Below, in pieces: positions 36,417-45,051 of a stretch of DNA of 64,000 nt. Numbering within the stretch: the first letter of the stretch is position 1; every line of letters starts with the position of its first letter. Source of the stretch: Pseudomonas quebecensis (GTDB taxonomy: Bacteria > Pseudomonadota > Gammaproteobacteria > Pseudomonadales > Pseudomonadaceae); the NCBI RefSeq assembly GCF_026410085.1, contig NZ_CP112866.1:2046001-2110000 (forward strand). Direction: 5' to 3'. The notes under the pieces are model-generated. The model was not told where the DNA came from. It saw nothing but the letters and a program-made list of their open reading frames with translations, and did not search any database. The translations under genes and the position numbers were made by a program.

Positions 36417-36779
36417 ATGCGTATCAACGGTTTTTCGGCAGCGACAGGTCTCCTTTGCCTCTGGGCAAGCGCATGCGGCGCGGCGCACCCGGCAAGTCAG
36501 GGCACCATCAGGTTTACCGGGAGTATCGTTGAGCCGATGTGTGCGACAAATGCGCACAGTGGCACGCAGTTGGACGTGACGGGGTGCCCCAGCGCCAGCC
36601 GAGGTAACCAGTTCACGGTCCGCAGCGTGGCACCTGTGGCCAGCGTCAACGGGGCCAGTCTGCGGCTGGTGGCGGACAGCGGCAGCGGGCGTTTTTACGA
36701 TCAGCGCTACCTGTTGGTGGACGGACGCGGTCAGCCGGTCAAATCGGGTAGGTACGTGGTGACGCTGACCGCGCCCTGA
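36417..36779 (+). CDS. Small type 1 fimbrial-subunit-like secreted protein
   Basis: A 120-residue protein with a signal peptide (MRINGFSAATGLLCLWASACGA). The mature start GTIRFTGSIVEPMCAT is the classic N-terminus of chaperone-usher pilin domains, with the paired cysteines in EPMCAT and VTGCPS. The C-terminal strand ends GRYVVTLTAP. It is shorter than a normal pilin (usually 150-180 residues) and no chaperone or usher gene is adjacent, so it is probably an orphan fimbrial-like protein. An AGGAAGGAG ribosome site precedes the ATG. Confidence 0.8.
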   Translation: MRINGFSAATGLLCLWASACGAAHPASQGTIRFTGSIVEPMCATNAHSGTQLDVTGCPSASRGNQFTVRSVAPVASVNGASLRLVADSGSGRFYDQRYLLVDGRGQPVKSGRYVVTLTAP

Positions 36780-36890
36780 TTCTGCGCCGCGGATGAGCGT
36801 CAACAGCCGCCCGAGAAACCTATAGAATGCTCGGCGGCGGCGCTTGTCCTGGGTGGCCGCTCGATCACCGTCAGAGTACCTCGCCCGTCA

Positions 36891-38078
36891 ATGAGCCTTT
36901 CAACCGCAACTCCCCAGCCAAACTGGCAACCGGTCATCGCCCTGGCGCTGGCCGCTTTTGTGTTCAACACCACCGAATTCGTACCCGTCGGGCTGCTCAG
37001 CGCGATTGGCGAAAGCTTCGACATGCCCATCGCCAGCGTTGGCCTGATGCTCACCATTTATGCGTGGGTCGTCTCGCTGACCTCGTTGCCGGTGATGTTG
37101 CTGACCCGCAACGTCGAGCGACGAAAGTTGCTGATCGTGCTGTTCGGGCTGTTTATCGCCAGCCATATTCTGTCCAGCGTGGCCACCAGCTTCGGCCTGT
37201 TGATGGTCAGCCGTATCGGCATCGCCTTGTCCCATGCGCTGTTCTGGTCGATCACCGCATCTCTCGCCGTGCGCCTGGCGCCGCAGGGCAAGCAGGTGCA
37301 GGCCCTGGGCTTGCTGGCCACCGGCACGTCCCTGGCGATGGTGCTGGGCATCCCTCTGGGGCGCCTGCTCGGTGAAGCCATGGGCTGGCGCACCACCTTC
37401 CTGGTGATCGCCGCGTTTGCGGGCGGGCTGGTGTTCTGGCTGGCGCGTACCTTGCCGCCGCTGCCGAGCCAGAACTCCGGCTCCCTGCGCAGCCTGCCAC
37501 TGCTGTTCAAACGCCCGGCGCTGGTGGCGTTGTACATGCTCACGGCGATGACCGTCACCGCGCAATTCACCGCCTACAGCTACATCGAACCCTTCGTCGA
37601 AGGCGTGGCGGGCATGGGCGGCGGCGCCGTGACCCTGATCCTGCTGGTGTTCGGCGGCGCGGGCATTATCGGCTCGCTGCTGTTCAGCCTGGTGCACCGC
37701 TTCAATCCGCATCTGTTCGTGGTCGGTACTGTGTTCCTGCTGGCGGCCTGTCTGGCGCTGTTGCTGCCATTGAGTGGCGCCCAATCCTACCTGGTGGGCT
37801 TGAGCGTGTTCTGGGGCATGGCGATCATGGGCTTCGGGCTGGCCATGCAATCCAAGGTGCTGGTGCTGGCTCCCGACGCCACGGATGTGGCCATGGCGAT
37901 GTTCTCCGGTATCTACAACATCGGCATCGGCGGCGGCGCCCTGATGGGCAGTTGGGTCGGCAGCCACTTCGGCTTCGCCTGGATTGGCGCGGCGGGTGGG
38001 CTGCTAGCGGCGCTGGCGTTGGTGGGGTATTGCCTGGCGATTCGGCAGTTTGGGACGGGGGTGGGGCCGCGGGAGTAG
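36891..38078 (+). CDS. sotB: SotB-type sugar efflux transporter (MFS)
   Basis: A 395-residue 12-helix MFS exporter. Long stretches match E. coli SotB in kind: [20 protein letters not shown] at the start, [23 protein letters not shown]-type [19 protein letters not shown], and [21 protein letters not shown] near the end. SotB exports arabinose, lactose and IPTG-like sugars; the natural substrate here is not established. It appears to be a single-gene unit. Confidence 0.88.
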   Translation: MSLSTATPQPNWQPVIALALAAFVFNTTEFVPVGLLSAIGESFDMPIASVGLMLTIYAWVVSLTSLPVMLLTRNVERRKLLIVLFGLFIASHILSSVATSFGLLMVSRIGIALSHALFWSITASLAVRLAPQGKQVQALGLLATGTSLAMVLGIPLGRLLGEAMGWRTTFLVIAAFAGGLVFWLARTLPPLPSQNSGSLRSLPLLFKRPALVALYMLTAMTVTAQFTAYSYIEPFVEGVAGMGGGAVTLILLVFGGAGIIGSLLFSLVHRFNPHLFVVGTVFLLAACLALLLPLSGAQSYLVGLSVFWGMAIMGFGLAMQSKVLVLAPDATDVAMAMFSGIYNIGIGGGALMGSWVGSHFGFAWIGAAGGLLAALALVGYCLAIRQFGTGVGPRE

Positions 38079-38105
38079 CCAACCAATTGGCTACCCAGGG
38101 TTTTG

Positions 38106-38720
38106 TCAGCGAGGGACGTGGTTGCGTCCATACATCATCAGGAATCGATCCAGTTCAGAAAAGCTGCGCTGAGGCATGGCTACCAGGACCTGCGACATAA
38201 AGTCTTTGAGCACTTGAATGTCATTCCAGCTGGATGGCCGTTTCTTGCGTTTCTGGGGCGGGCGCACTGGCTCGAACAGGGCGTTCATCGCGCGAAAGTT
38301 GTGCTGGTCGATAATGGGCAGGGGCGCGCTGTGATGTACAAGGTGCGTGATGTACGCCGACGTGATGTAGGTCGTTTGCCGTTTGAACTGCGCCTGCCAC
38401 CACTGGAAGGTTTGGTCTGGCGCTTGAGCGCAACCGGAACCGATGAACCGTGGCCAGAGCCCCTCTACCTCTGCAATCAGGTTGCGATGGCGTTGTGGGT
38501 AGTTCGGTTTGCCCCAATGGCCCCACTTCCACAGCAGCGAATCTGCAATCCGTGGGTTCTGGGCCGTTCGCGCTGAGTAAGAGGTCTTGAATGCTTGGTA
38601 ATGGGCTGCCGGATACTTGAGGAAGTCGTACTCGTTCAGCACTGCGTCAAACACGGGAGCAATCCGAGCAGCGATCAGTGTGGCTTCTGAAGGTGTGGTT
38701 TTCGAAAACAATGGAGTCAT
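38106..38720 (-). CDS. OGG/HhH-GPD-like hypothetical protein
   Basis: A 204-residue protein of uncertain family. The segment YITSAYITHLVHHSAPLPIIDQHNFRAM near residues 118-145 resembles the helix-hairpin-helix plus catalytic-Asp region of 8-oxoguanine-type DNA glycosylases (compare P-I-Y-D-x-R-V), with Asp138 in the catalytic position. LLWKWGHWGK near 62-71 is another landmark. The hairpin's Gly-rich turn is not canonical, so activity is uncertain. It lies 44 bases downstream of a GIY-YIG gene on the same strand, suggesting a two-gene DNA-acting cassette. Confidence 0.6.
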   Translation of the reverse strand: MTPLFSKTTPSEATLIAARIAPVFDAVLNEYDFLKYPAAHYQAFKTSYSARTAQNPRIADSLLWKWGHWGKPNYPQRHRNLIAEVEGLWPRFIGSGCAQAPDQTFQWWQAQFKRQTTYITSAYITHLVHHSAPLPIIDQHNFRAMNALFEPVRPPQKRKKRPSSWNDIQVLKDFMSQVLVAMPQRSFSELDRFLMMYGRNHVPR

Positions 38721-38764
38721 GTCTTAAGTGCTTGCCTAGTCAATGATGTGTGCGGAATGTGCAA

Positions 38765-39175
38765 TCAGCTGTGATTGCACGCCGGGTACCTTCCCCATGT
38801 GCATACATATTCCCAGAGTAGCTTGCGCTCCAAATGCTTGATGTAGGCGGTGGTGTAAGGCATGCCCATACTCACCGGGCAAGTAGACACCCAGATATGT
38901 TCGGCGGGCGTTGTTTCAAGCAGCGTCAGCCTGAAGGTGTTCCCTCCCGAGTGTCCGGCCCGTTCGCTGAAAGCCGATACATTGAATTGACGCAGCCGAT
39001 CAGCCAGGCTCTGACCGGTGGTCTCACCGATATAGATAGTCGCATCGCAATTTCGATGAGTATCTGGTTTGTGTTTGCTGCGCGCGATGAAATACACCCC
39101 GGGTAAGTGTTTACCGGGCAGTTCGCCACGGTCGGACCACGGGTGCCACTCTGAAAAACCTACTTCGCCTGACAT
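38765..39175 (-). CDS. GIY-YIG nuclease-like protein
   Basis: A 136-residue protein carrying one GIY-YIG domain. GVYFIA (residues 26-31) and TIYIGET (46-52) are the two name-giving strands, followed by the helix with Arg (SLADRLRQF), a GHSGG turn, and a late helix with a candidate metal-binding Glu (KHLERKLLWEY). Small single-domain members may be structure-specific nucleases or decayed homing-type enzymes. It is the first gene of a pair with the OGG-like gene. The upstream 230 bases (39176-39405) hold only the divergent promoters. Confidence 0.72.
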   Translation of the reverse strand: MSGEVGFSEWHPWSDRGELPGKHLPGVYFIARSKHKPDTHRNCDATIYIGETTGQSLADRLRQFNVSAFSERAGHSGGNTFRLTLLETTPAEHIWVSTCPVSMGMPYTTAYIKHLERKLLWEYVCTWGRYPACNHS

Positions 39176-39405
39176 ATGTGTTCATCGTCCTTGTTGAGGT
39201 CAAGGGCGCTGATCCTATCTCAAGAAATGGCTATGAGCCATCATTCTTGGCTGGCGGTCGTTTTGCTGGCGATAGTCTTGGAATGCACCTATCTGGGAGC
39301 TTGCGCTAGGGTCAACCTGGCGCCTATCTAAGTTCATGGGACGGTGCAGCACCTGGGCATTTGAACTACTTTGATTGACGACCGATTCCTGCCCGGTGAT
39401 GACTG

Positions 39406-39750
39406 ATGCGTACGTTCTGGAAGCGATATGTGGCCCTGCTGGAAAACGACTTGAGTGCGCAGATTTTCGACAATGTGAAAAACCTGCTGGTGTGTGCGCT
39501 GTTATTCGCCGCCGGTACCAACACGTTGCTGGGCCAGCAGCCGCTGTTTATTGGCGTGTTTGCCTCGACTGTGGCGGGGTGGGGGCTGATTGTGTTGTCG
39601 AGCATGCTGATGCTGTTGAACGTCAGTGATGGCATCCGCCGCCTCGCCAGGTTGCGCTATCACCTGGCGCTGCAAGTGCTGTTGATCCTGGTGTATCTGG
39701 TGGTGGCCGAGCGAGTGGTAGAGATTGTGTGGGGCTTTCGCGCCCACTGA
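39406..39750 (+). CDS. Small integral membrane protein, hypothetical
   Basis: A 114-residue protein with three or four hydrophobic helices ([62 protein letters not shown]). It begins with an amphipathic [20 protein letters not shown]. No family motif is recognised. It precedes glutaminase by 55 bases on the same strand and may share its transcript. Confidence 0.75.
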   Translation: MRTFWKRYVALLENDLSAQIFDNVKNLLVCALLFAAGTNTLLGQQPLFIGVFASTVAGWGLIVLSSMLMLLNVSDGIRRLARLRYHLALQVLLILVYLVVAERVVEIVWGFRAH

Positions 39751-39805
39751 AGTATCCTGCGCGCCCCGTTTACCACTGATTCAAACCACGATGACAGGAC
39801 AAGAC

Positions 39806-40714
39806 ATGCAGGCGTTGCTGGAGTCGATCCTCGACGAAGTGCGCCCTCTGATCGGCCTCGGCAAAGTCGCCGATTACATCCCCGCGCTGGCCGATGTGCC
39901 GGCCAACCAACTTGGCATTGCGGTGTACGGCAACGACGGCTCGGCTTACCGCGCCGGCGACGCCGACACGCTGTTCTCGGTGCAGAGTATTTCCAAGGTG
40001 TTCAGCCTGGTGCAGGCGATCGACCATGGCGGCGAAAGCATCTGGGAACGCCTGGGCCACGAGCCTTCGGGGCAGCCGTTCAACTCCCTGGTGCAGCTGG
40101 AGTTCGAACGCGGCCGTCCGCGCAACCCGTTCATCAACGCCGGCGCCCTGGTGATCTGCGACATCAACCAGTCGCGCTTCGCCGTGCCGATCCTGTCGAT
40201 GCGCGATTTCGTGCGGCGCCTGTCGGGCAACCCGCAGATCCTGGTCAACAGCGTCGTCGCCGACTCCGAGGCCCAGCACGGCGCACGCAACGCAGCCATG
40301 GCCTACCTGATGAAATCCTTCGGCAACTTCCACAATGACGTGGACGCGGTGCTGCACAGCTACTTCAACTACTGCGCCCTGCAGATGAGCTGCCTGGACC
40401 TGGCCAAGGCGTTCAGCTTCCTGGCCAACGAGGGCACGAGCGCCCACAGCGGCGAGCAGATCCTCACGGCTCGCCAGACCAAGCAAGTCAACTCGATCAT
40501 GGCCACCAGCGGGCTGTATGACGAGGCGGGCAACTTTGCCTATCGCGTGGGCTTGCCGGGCAAGAGCGGTGTGGGCGGCGGCATCGTCGCGGTGGTGCCG
40601 GGGCAATTTACCGTATGCGTATGGTCGCCGGAGTTGAACGCAGCGGGGAATTCGCTGGCTGGGATCAAGGCGTTGGAGTTGTTGAGTGAGCGGATTGGGT
40701 GGTCGGTGTTTTGA
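39806..40714 (+). CDS. glsB: Glutaminase (glutaminase B type)
   Basis: A 302-residue enzyme from ATG 39806 (AGGACA upstream); ATG 39791 is a longer option. It hydrolyses L-glutamine to glutamate and ammonia. The beta-lactamase-like fold is marked by the catalytic SxxK ([12 protein letters not shown]), [31 protein letters not shown] and [16 protein letters not shown]. Length and motifs match YneH/GlsB enzymes. A perfect palindrome right after the stop may end the transcript. Confidence 0.95.
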   Translation: MQALLESILDEVRPLIGLGKVADYIPALADVPANQLGIAVYGNDGSAYRAGDADTLFSVQSISKVFSLVQAIDHGGESIWERLGHEPSGQPFNSLVQLEFERGRPRNPFINAGALVICDINQSRFAVPILSMRDFVRRLSGNPQILVNSVVADSEAQHGARNAAMAYLMKSFGNFHNDVDAVLHSYFNYCALQMSCLDLAKAFSFLANEGTSAHSGEQILTARQTKQVNSIMATSGLYDEAGNFAYRVGLPGKSGVGGGIVAVVPGQFTVCVWSPELNAAGNSLAGIKALELLSERIGWSVF

Positions 40715-40715
40715 G

Positions 40716-40741
40716 ATCGTTCCCACGCGCGTGGGAACGAT
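40716..40741. repeat. Perfect 26-base palindrome after glsB
   Basis: ATCGTTCCCACGC is followed directly by its reverse complement GCGTGGGAACGAT. The same core recurs at 41421-41445 with a three-base loop, so it is a REP-like element rather than a simple terminator. There is no T run. Confidence 0.85.
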
Positions 40742-40751
40742 TACCTGAGTG

Positions 40752-40991
40752 TCATGCCGCTGGATGGGCGTCATCCAATGCTTTGTCTACCAACAGTTGG
40801 ACACCTTCCAGCATTCGGCAGATGCCCAGCGCGACATTGCGTTGTGCACCGTCGATTTCAAAGGCCAGGTGCGTGGCGATGTCGGTGATGGAGGATAGAT
40901 CCTGGGATGCGTTGACCAGCAGGGTTTCTGTGCCCAGGTTGGGGCGTACTGTGAAGAGTCTATCTGGGGGATTTGGGGTGTCTTTGATCAT
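40752..40991 (-). CDS. DUF6124 (DUF3077-like) family protein
   Basis: A 79-residue protein from ATG 40991 with GGAG upstream: MIKDTPNPPDRLFTVRPNLG, then a helix with TETLLVNASQDLSSITDIATHLA and the conserved end ICRMLEGVQLLVDKALDD. The family is abundant and multi-copy in the P. fluorescens group, with unknown function. The same frame is open upstream to 41387, but that extension is not a plausible N-terminus because it crosses a 16-bp inverted repeat. Confidence 0.85.
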   Translation of the reverse strand: MIKDTPNPPDRLFTVRPNLGTETLLVNASQDLSSITDIATHLAFEIDGAQRNVALGICRMLEGVQLLVDKALDDAHPAA

Positions 40992-41046
40992 GGTGAAGCT
41001 CCTTTGTAAATAGGGCTGCCACGATTCGCGGTCAATCGAAGAGGGT

Positions 41047-41123
41047 GGCAGCTGTACGCGGGTTGACCGACCGGCCCAAAGAACAAAACCGGCATACCCT
41101 AAGGTATCCCGCGTACAGCTGCC
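41047..41123. repeat. Long inverted repeat upstream of the DUF6124 gene
   Basis: GGCAGCTGTACGCGGG (41047-41062) pairs perfectly with CCCGCGTACAGCTGCC (41108-41123) across a 45-base loop that itself contains ATACC-CTAA-GGTAT. The structure sits 56 bases upstream of the DUF6124 ATG and would be in its leader RNA. The 40992-41466 gap holds this, a plus-strand frame without a start (ending AAA-CGC-GGA-AAG-TGA at 41310) and the hairpins at 41396-41441. Confidence 0.85.
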
Positions 41124-41395
41124 GCGACACGATACATCAGACGTAAAAAAACGCCTAAGCTCGGTGGTGGCGCAGTTGCTCTTTGAAGTCGGACGGTCAA
41201 ATCCGGTCGCTGAATTGGCAGCGACGGAGGAGAGGTTAGTCAGCGAAGTTCCGAGCGACAACCTGAAAGCCTTGTCGGAAAAATCCGAGAAGAGCAAACG
41301 CGGAAAGTGAATGCCACGCTGCCGTCGCAGGCCAGGATTTTTCTCGTTGTGCTGCAGAACGAAGTGCGAGGTACTCAAGCCGTGCACCGTTTGGC

Positions 41396-41441
41396 GGGAC
41401 GCGGAGCGTCCCGGGCGGCATTCCCACGCAGAGCGTGGGAA
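41396..41441. repeat. Two adjacent REP-like hairpins
   Basis: GGGACGC-GGA-GCGTCCC (41396-41412) and TTCCCACGC-AGA-GCGTGGGAA (41421-41441) stand side by side. The second shares its arms with the palindrome after glsB, so the DUF6124 module is bracketed by related elements. Confidence 0.75.
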
Positions 41442-41466
41442 CGATCAGCCCGCTCGTCACAAAGGT

Positions 41467-42234
41467 TTATTCAGCGTCTTTTTTGCGTGACTTCGCCCAC
41501 GGCAAAATCATGCCCACCTCCTGCTGGTAACGCCGATACCGCTCACCAAACAACGCCACCAGATCCTTTTCTTCAAAGCTGGCGCCAATGAAGATGTAAA
41601 CCGTCATCCCCATCGAAAACAACAGGTGCCCAGCGGTCATGTGCGGTGTTGCCCAAAAGGCGATCAGGAAACCCAGGTACAGCGGGTGACGCACGATCTT
41701 GTAAAACAATGGCGTTCTGAATTCTGGCGCCTGTGGCGTGGCCCTGCGCCATCGGTCGATGGGCTGCTTGAGCCCGAACAGTTCGAAGTGGCCGATTAAA
41801 AAGGTTGCCAGTAAAGCGATGCCCCAGCCCAACCAGAACAGGCCAATCAATAGGCCCTTGGCCCACGTCGTTTCAACTTCCCAAACGGTGAGCGTCATCG
41901 GTTGCCACAGCCAGAACATCAGTACAAGCACCAAGCTGCTGAGCAGTACATACGTGGAGCGTTCAACGGACGTCGGAATGACTGCCGCCAGCCACCGCTT
42001 GAAGCCTTTGCGTGCCATGACCGTGTGCTGGACGCCGAACAACAGGATCAGTGCGCAGTTGATCAGCACGGCGAGTGGCCAAGCGAGGAGGGGGCCATCG
42101 TTGATGTTTTTGGGCACCGCCACACTGCCGACGAAGCCGATCAAATATAAGAATGTGATTAGGAACACAACGTAACAGCAGGCGCTGTACACCAGTGCGA
42201 TGGCACGGGCGGCGCGGTTGTTGTTGAGGTTCAT
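41467..42234 (-). CDS. mddA: Methanethiol S-methyltransferase (MddA-like)
   Basis: A 255-residue membrane protein of the NnrU/isoprenylcysteine methyltransferase-like group with five or six helices. Characteristic segments are [18 protein letters not shown], the [23 protein letters not shown]-type motif (here [17 protein letters not shown]) carrying the SAM-site His-Pro, and [19 protein letters not shown] at the end. MddA methylates methanethiol to dimethyl sulphide with SAM. The family match is good, but enzymatic activity is inferred. No sulphur genes adjoin it. Confidence 0.82.
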   Translation of the reverse strand: [255 protein letters not shown]

Positions 42235-42402
42235 GAGTCTGCCCTACCCACAGGATGAATGGGCAGCAAACCTGCAGGTCAGCCACTCCATGGTTAAGCC
42301 TAGCGGGTATTGCGTGCGCGGTAACCTGTGAGAATTGACAGTGCTCGGTGTGGCTGGTCGTCGCAATTGCAATGTGGTTTGGAGATAGGTATCCGCCCAA
42401 AT

Positions 42403-42433
42403 AAAAAATGCGCCCCTTCGAGCGCATTTTTTT
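42403..42433. terminator. Bidirectional terminator
   Basis: AAAAAATGCGC and GCGCATTTTTTT flank the loop CCCTTCGA. It lies 20 bases beyond the stop of the minus-strand carboxy(nor)spermidine dehydrogenase gene and has a U run in that direction. Confidence 0.85.
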
Positions 42434-42453
42434 GTTCGGTCCGCTATCGCCTA

Positions 42454-43698
42454 TCAGGCCATTGCATCCCAGGCCCGATCACCGTGCTCGTCCTTGATCC
42501 GAGTCGGCAGGCCCATCACGTCCAGCGCCTTCAGGAACGGTTCTGCCGGCAGTTCCTCGACGTTGGCCATGCGCTGCACGTCCCATTCACCACGGGCTAC
42601 CAGCAGCGCGGCGGCTACCGGTGGTACGCCGGCGGTGTAGGAGATGCCCTGGCTGTCGGTTTCGGCGAAGGCTTCTTCGTGGTCGGCGACGTTGTAGATG
42701 AACACCTCACGCGGCTGGCCGTTCTTGGTGCCTTTGACCAGGTCACCGATGCAGGTCTTGCCGGTGTAGCCAGGGGCGAGCGAAGACGGGTCGGGCAGTA
42801 CGGCCTTGACCACTTTCAACGGCACCACTTCCAGGCCTTCGGCGGTTTTGACCGGCTTTTCGGACAGCAGTCCGAGGTTGTTGAGCACGGTGAACACGTT
42901 GATGTAGTGCTCGCCAAAGCTCATCCAGAAACGCACGTTGGGCACGTCGAGGTTTTTCGACAGCGAGTGCACTTCATCGTGGCCGGTCAGGTACAGATTC
43001 TGCGAACCGACTACCGGCAGGTCGTCGGTGCGTTTGACTTCGAACATGGTGTTGCTGGTCCACTGGCTGTTCTGCCAGCTCCACACCTGTCCGGTGAATT
43101 CGCGGAAGTTGATTTCCGGGTCGAAATTGGTGGCGAAGTATTTGCCATGGGAGCCGGCATTGACGTCGAGGATATCGATCGAATCAATGCGGTCGAAATG
43201 CTGTTGCTGCGCCAGCGCGGCATACGCGTTGACGACACCCGGGTCGAAGCCCACGCCGAGGATGGCGGTGATGTTCTTCTGTTTGCACTCTTCCAGGTGG
43301 TTCCATTCGTAGTTGCCGTACCACGGCGGGGTCTCGCAGACCTTGCCCGGCTCTTCGTGGATGGCGGTGTCGAGGTACGCTACGCCCGTGTCGATGCAGG
43401 CCCGCAGGACCGACATGTTGAGGAACGCGGACCCCACGTTGATGACGATCTGCGAGCCGGTCTCGCGGATCAGGGCCTTGGTCGCTTCCACGTCCAGGGC
43501 GTTCAGCGCGAAGGCTTGGATATCGGCGGGTACCTTGAGGCTACCCTTGGCCTTGACGCTGTCGATGATGGCCTGGCATTTGGAGATGTTGCGCGACGCG
43601 ATAGCAATACGACCGAGCTCGTCGTTGTGCTGCGCGCACTTGTGGGCCACCACCTTGGCGACACCTCCTGCACCAATGATAAGAACGTTCTTTTTCAA
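42454..43698 (-). CDS. Carboxynorspermidine/carboxyspermidine dehydrogenase (saccharopine dehydrogenase family)
   Basis: A 414-residue NADPH-dependent enzyme. I use TTG 43698, which has a good AAGGAGA site about nine bases upstream and gives the proper N-terminus (M)KKNVLIIGAGGVAKVVAHK, a Rossmann nucleotide site. Family segments include INVGSAFLNMSVLRACIDTG, LGVGFDPGVVNAYAALA and the late VEELPAEPFLKALD. The enzyme condenses aspartate semialdehyde with a diamine to form the carboxy-triamine. The decarboxylase gene lies directly upstream in the same operon. Confidence 0.9.
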   Translation of the reverse strand: MKKNVLIIGAGGVAKVVAHKCAQHNDELGRIAIASRNISKCQAIIDSVKAKGSLKVPADIQAFALNALDVEATKALIRETGSQIVINVGSAFLNMSVLRACIDTGVAYLDTAIHEEPGKVCETPPWYGNYEWNHLEECKQKNITAILGVGFDPGVVNAYAALAQQQHFDRIDSIDILDVNAGSHGKYFATNFDPEINFREFTGQVWSWQNSQWTSNTMFEVKRTDDLPVVGSQNLYLTGHDEVHSLSKNLDVPNVRFWMSFGEHYINVFTVLNNLGLLSEKPVKTAEGLEVVPLKVVKAVLPDPSSLAPGYTGKTCIGDLVKGTKNGQPREVFIYNVADHEEAFAETDSQGISYTAGVPPVAAALLVARGEWDVQRMANVEELPAEPFLKALDVMGLPTRIKDEHGDRAWDAMA

Positions 43699-43726
43699 TT
43701 GCTTTATCTCTCCTTTATCCGCCAGC

Positions 43727-44824
43727 TTACGAAAGGCTGGACAGGTAGTCTTCGTAACCAAATTCACGAACCACCTCGACTGTACCGTCGAGTTGTTTCA
43801 CTACGATGGACGGCATTTTCAGGCCGTTGAACCAGTTTTTCTTGACCATGGTGTAGCCCGCGGTGTCGATGAACGACAACCGATCGCCGATGGCCAGCGG
43901 ACGATCGAATTGATATTCGCCGAAGATATCCCCGGCCAGGCAGGATTTGCCGCACACCATATAGGTGTGTTCGCCTTCGCTCGGTGCCAGCTTGGCGTTG
44001 AGGCGGTAGATCAGCAGGTCCAGCAGGTGGGCCTCGATGGAGCTGTCGACGACGGCGAGGTTTTTGCCGTTGTAGAGGGTGTCGAGCACGGTGACTTCCA
44101 GGGAGGCACTGTTGGTGATCGCCGCTTCACCCGGTTCCAGGTAGACCTGCACGCCGTACTTCTCGGAGAACGCCTTCAAGCGCGCGCAAAAGGCGTCCAG
44201 CGCATAGCCTTCGCCGGTGAAGTGGATGCCACCGCCGAGGCTGACCCACTTGACCTTGTGCAGCAGTTCGCCGAAACGCTCTTCGATGGTGCCGAGCATC
44301 TTGTCGAACAGGCTGAAATCGCCGTTCTCACAGTTGTTATGGAACATGAAGCCGCTGATCTGCTCGATCACGCCTTCGATTTTCACCGGGTCCCATTCGC
44401 CCAGGCGGCTGAACGGACGCGCAGGGTCGGCCAGCAGATAGTCGGAGCTGCTCACCTGCGGGTTCACACGCAGGCCACGGGTCTTGCCTTCGCTGCGTTC
44501 GGCAAAGCGCTGCAGTTGGCTGATGGAGTTGAAGATGATCTTGTCGCAGTTCTCCAGCATCTCTTCGATTTCATCGTCGGCCCAGGCCACGCTGTAGGCG
44601 TGCGCTTCACCTTCGAACTTCTGGCGACCGAGCTTCAACTCATACAGCGACGACGAGGTGGTGCCGTCCATGTATTGCTGCATCAAGTCGAACACCGACC
44701 AAGTGGCAAAGCACTTGAGCGCCAGCAGCGCCTTGGCGCCGGACTGCTCGCGCACATAGGCAATCTTCTGCATATTGACTAGAAGCTTCTGTTTATCGAT
44801 GAGGTAGTACGGCGTTTTGATCAT
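43727..44824 (-). CDS. nspC: Carboxynorspermidine/carboxyspermidine decarboxylase
   Basis: A 365-residue PLP enzyme of the alanine-racemase-fold decarboxylases. It starts MIKTPYYLIDKQKLL, with the PLP-binding Lys in LLALKCFATWS near residue 37. Also visible are the glycine-rich VSLGGGIHFTGEGY phosphate site, YLEPGEAAIT, and the catalytic Cys region VCGKSCLAGDIFGEY. It decarboxylates the carboxy-triamine made by its operon partner, giving norspermidine or spermidine. Only 28 bases separate the two genes. The frame upstream to 44941 is open but lacks family similarity. Nothing is identified in 44825-45051. Confidence 0.92.
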   Translation of the reverse strand: MIKTPYYLIDKQKLLVNMQKIAYVREQSGAKALLALKCFATWSVFDLMQQYMDGTTSSSLYELKLGRQKFEGEAHAYSVAWADDEIEEMLENCDKIIFNSISQLQRFAERSEGKTRGLRVNPQVSSSDYLLADPARPFSRLGEWDPVKIEGVIEQISGFMFHNNCENGDFSLFDKMLGTIEERFGELLHKVKWVSLGGGIHFTGEGYALDAFCARLKAFSEKYGVQVYLEPGEAAITNSASLEVTVLDTLYNGKNLAVVDSSIEAHLLDLLIYRLNAKLAPSEGEHTYMVCGKSCLAGDIFGEYQFDRPLAIGDRLSFIDTAGYTMVKKNWFNGLKMPSIVVKQLDGTVEVVREFGYEDYLSSLS

Positions 44825-45051
44825 TTTTGAGAGCCTGCGGCGGTGCCTGCCAAAAAAGGACACGCATTGTGCCCGCACTTGGAACAGATCGAAAGGTTCG
44901 TGGGCGGATTTTGCTGCGCCACTTTTAATCTGGCCTGCCAATGTGACAGGCCGTCAGTATGATGGGCCACTCTGACGCCGGGATTTCGCTTAGCTTGCCT
45001 TCCCCAGCATGACTGAGGGGCGTCCAGACTGTCACGCACGCGCTCCCACAA

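Noticed and set aside
40992..41387. Upstream extension of the DUF6124 gene to a 211-residue protein
   Set aside because: The ATG at 40991 has a ribosome site and matches the family N-terminus; the extension crosses a perfect inverted repeat.
42328..44782. Two long plus-strand open frames (500 and 489 codons)
   Set aside because: Both are shadows of the polyamine dehydrogenase and decarboxylase genes, whose catalytic motifs are on the minus strand.
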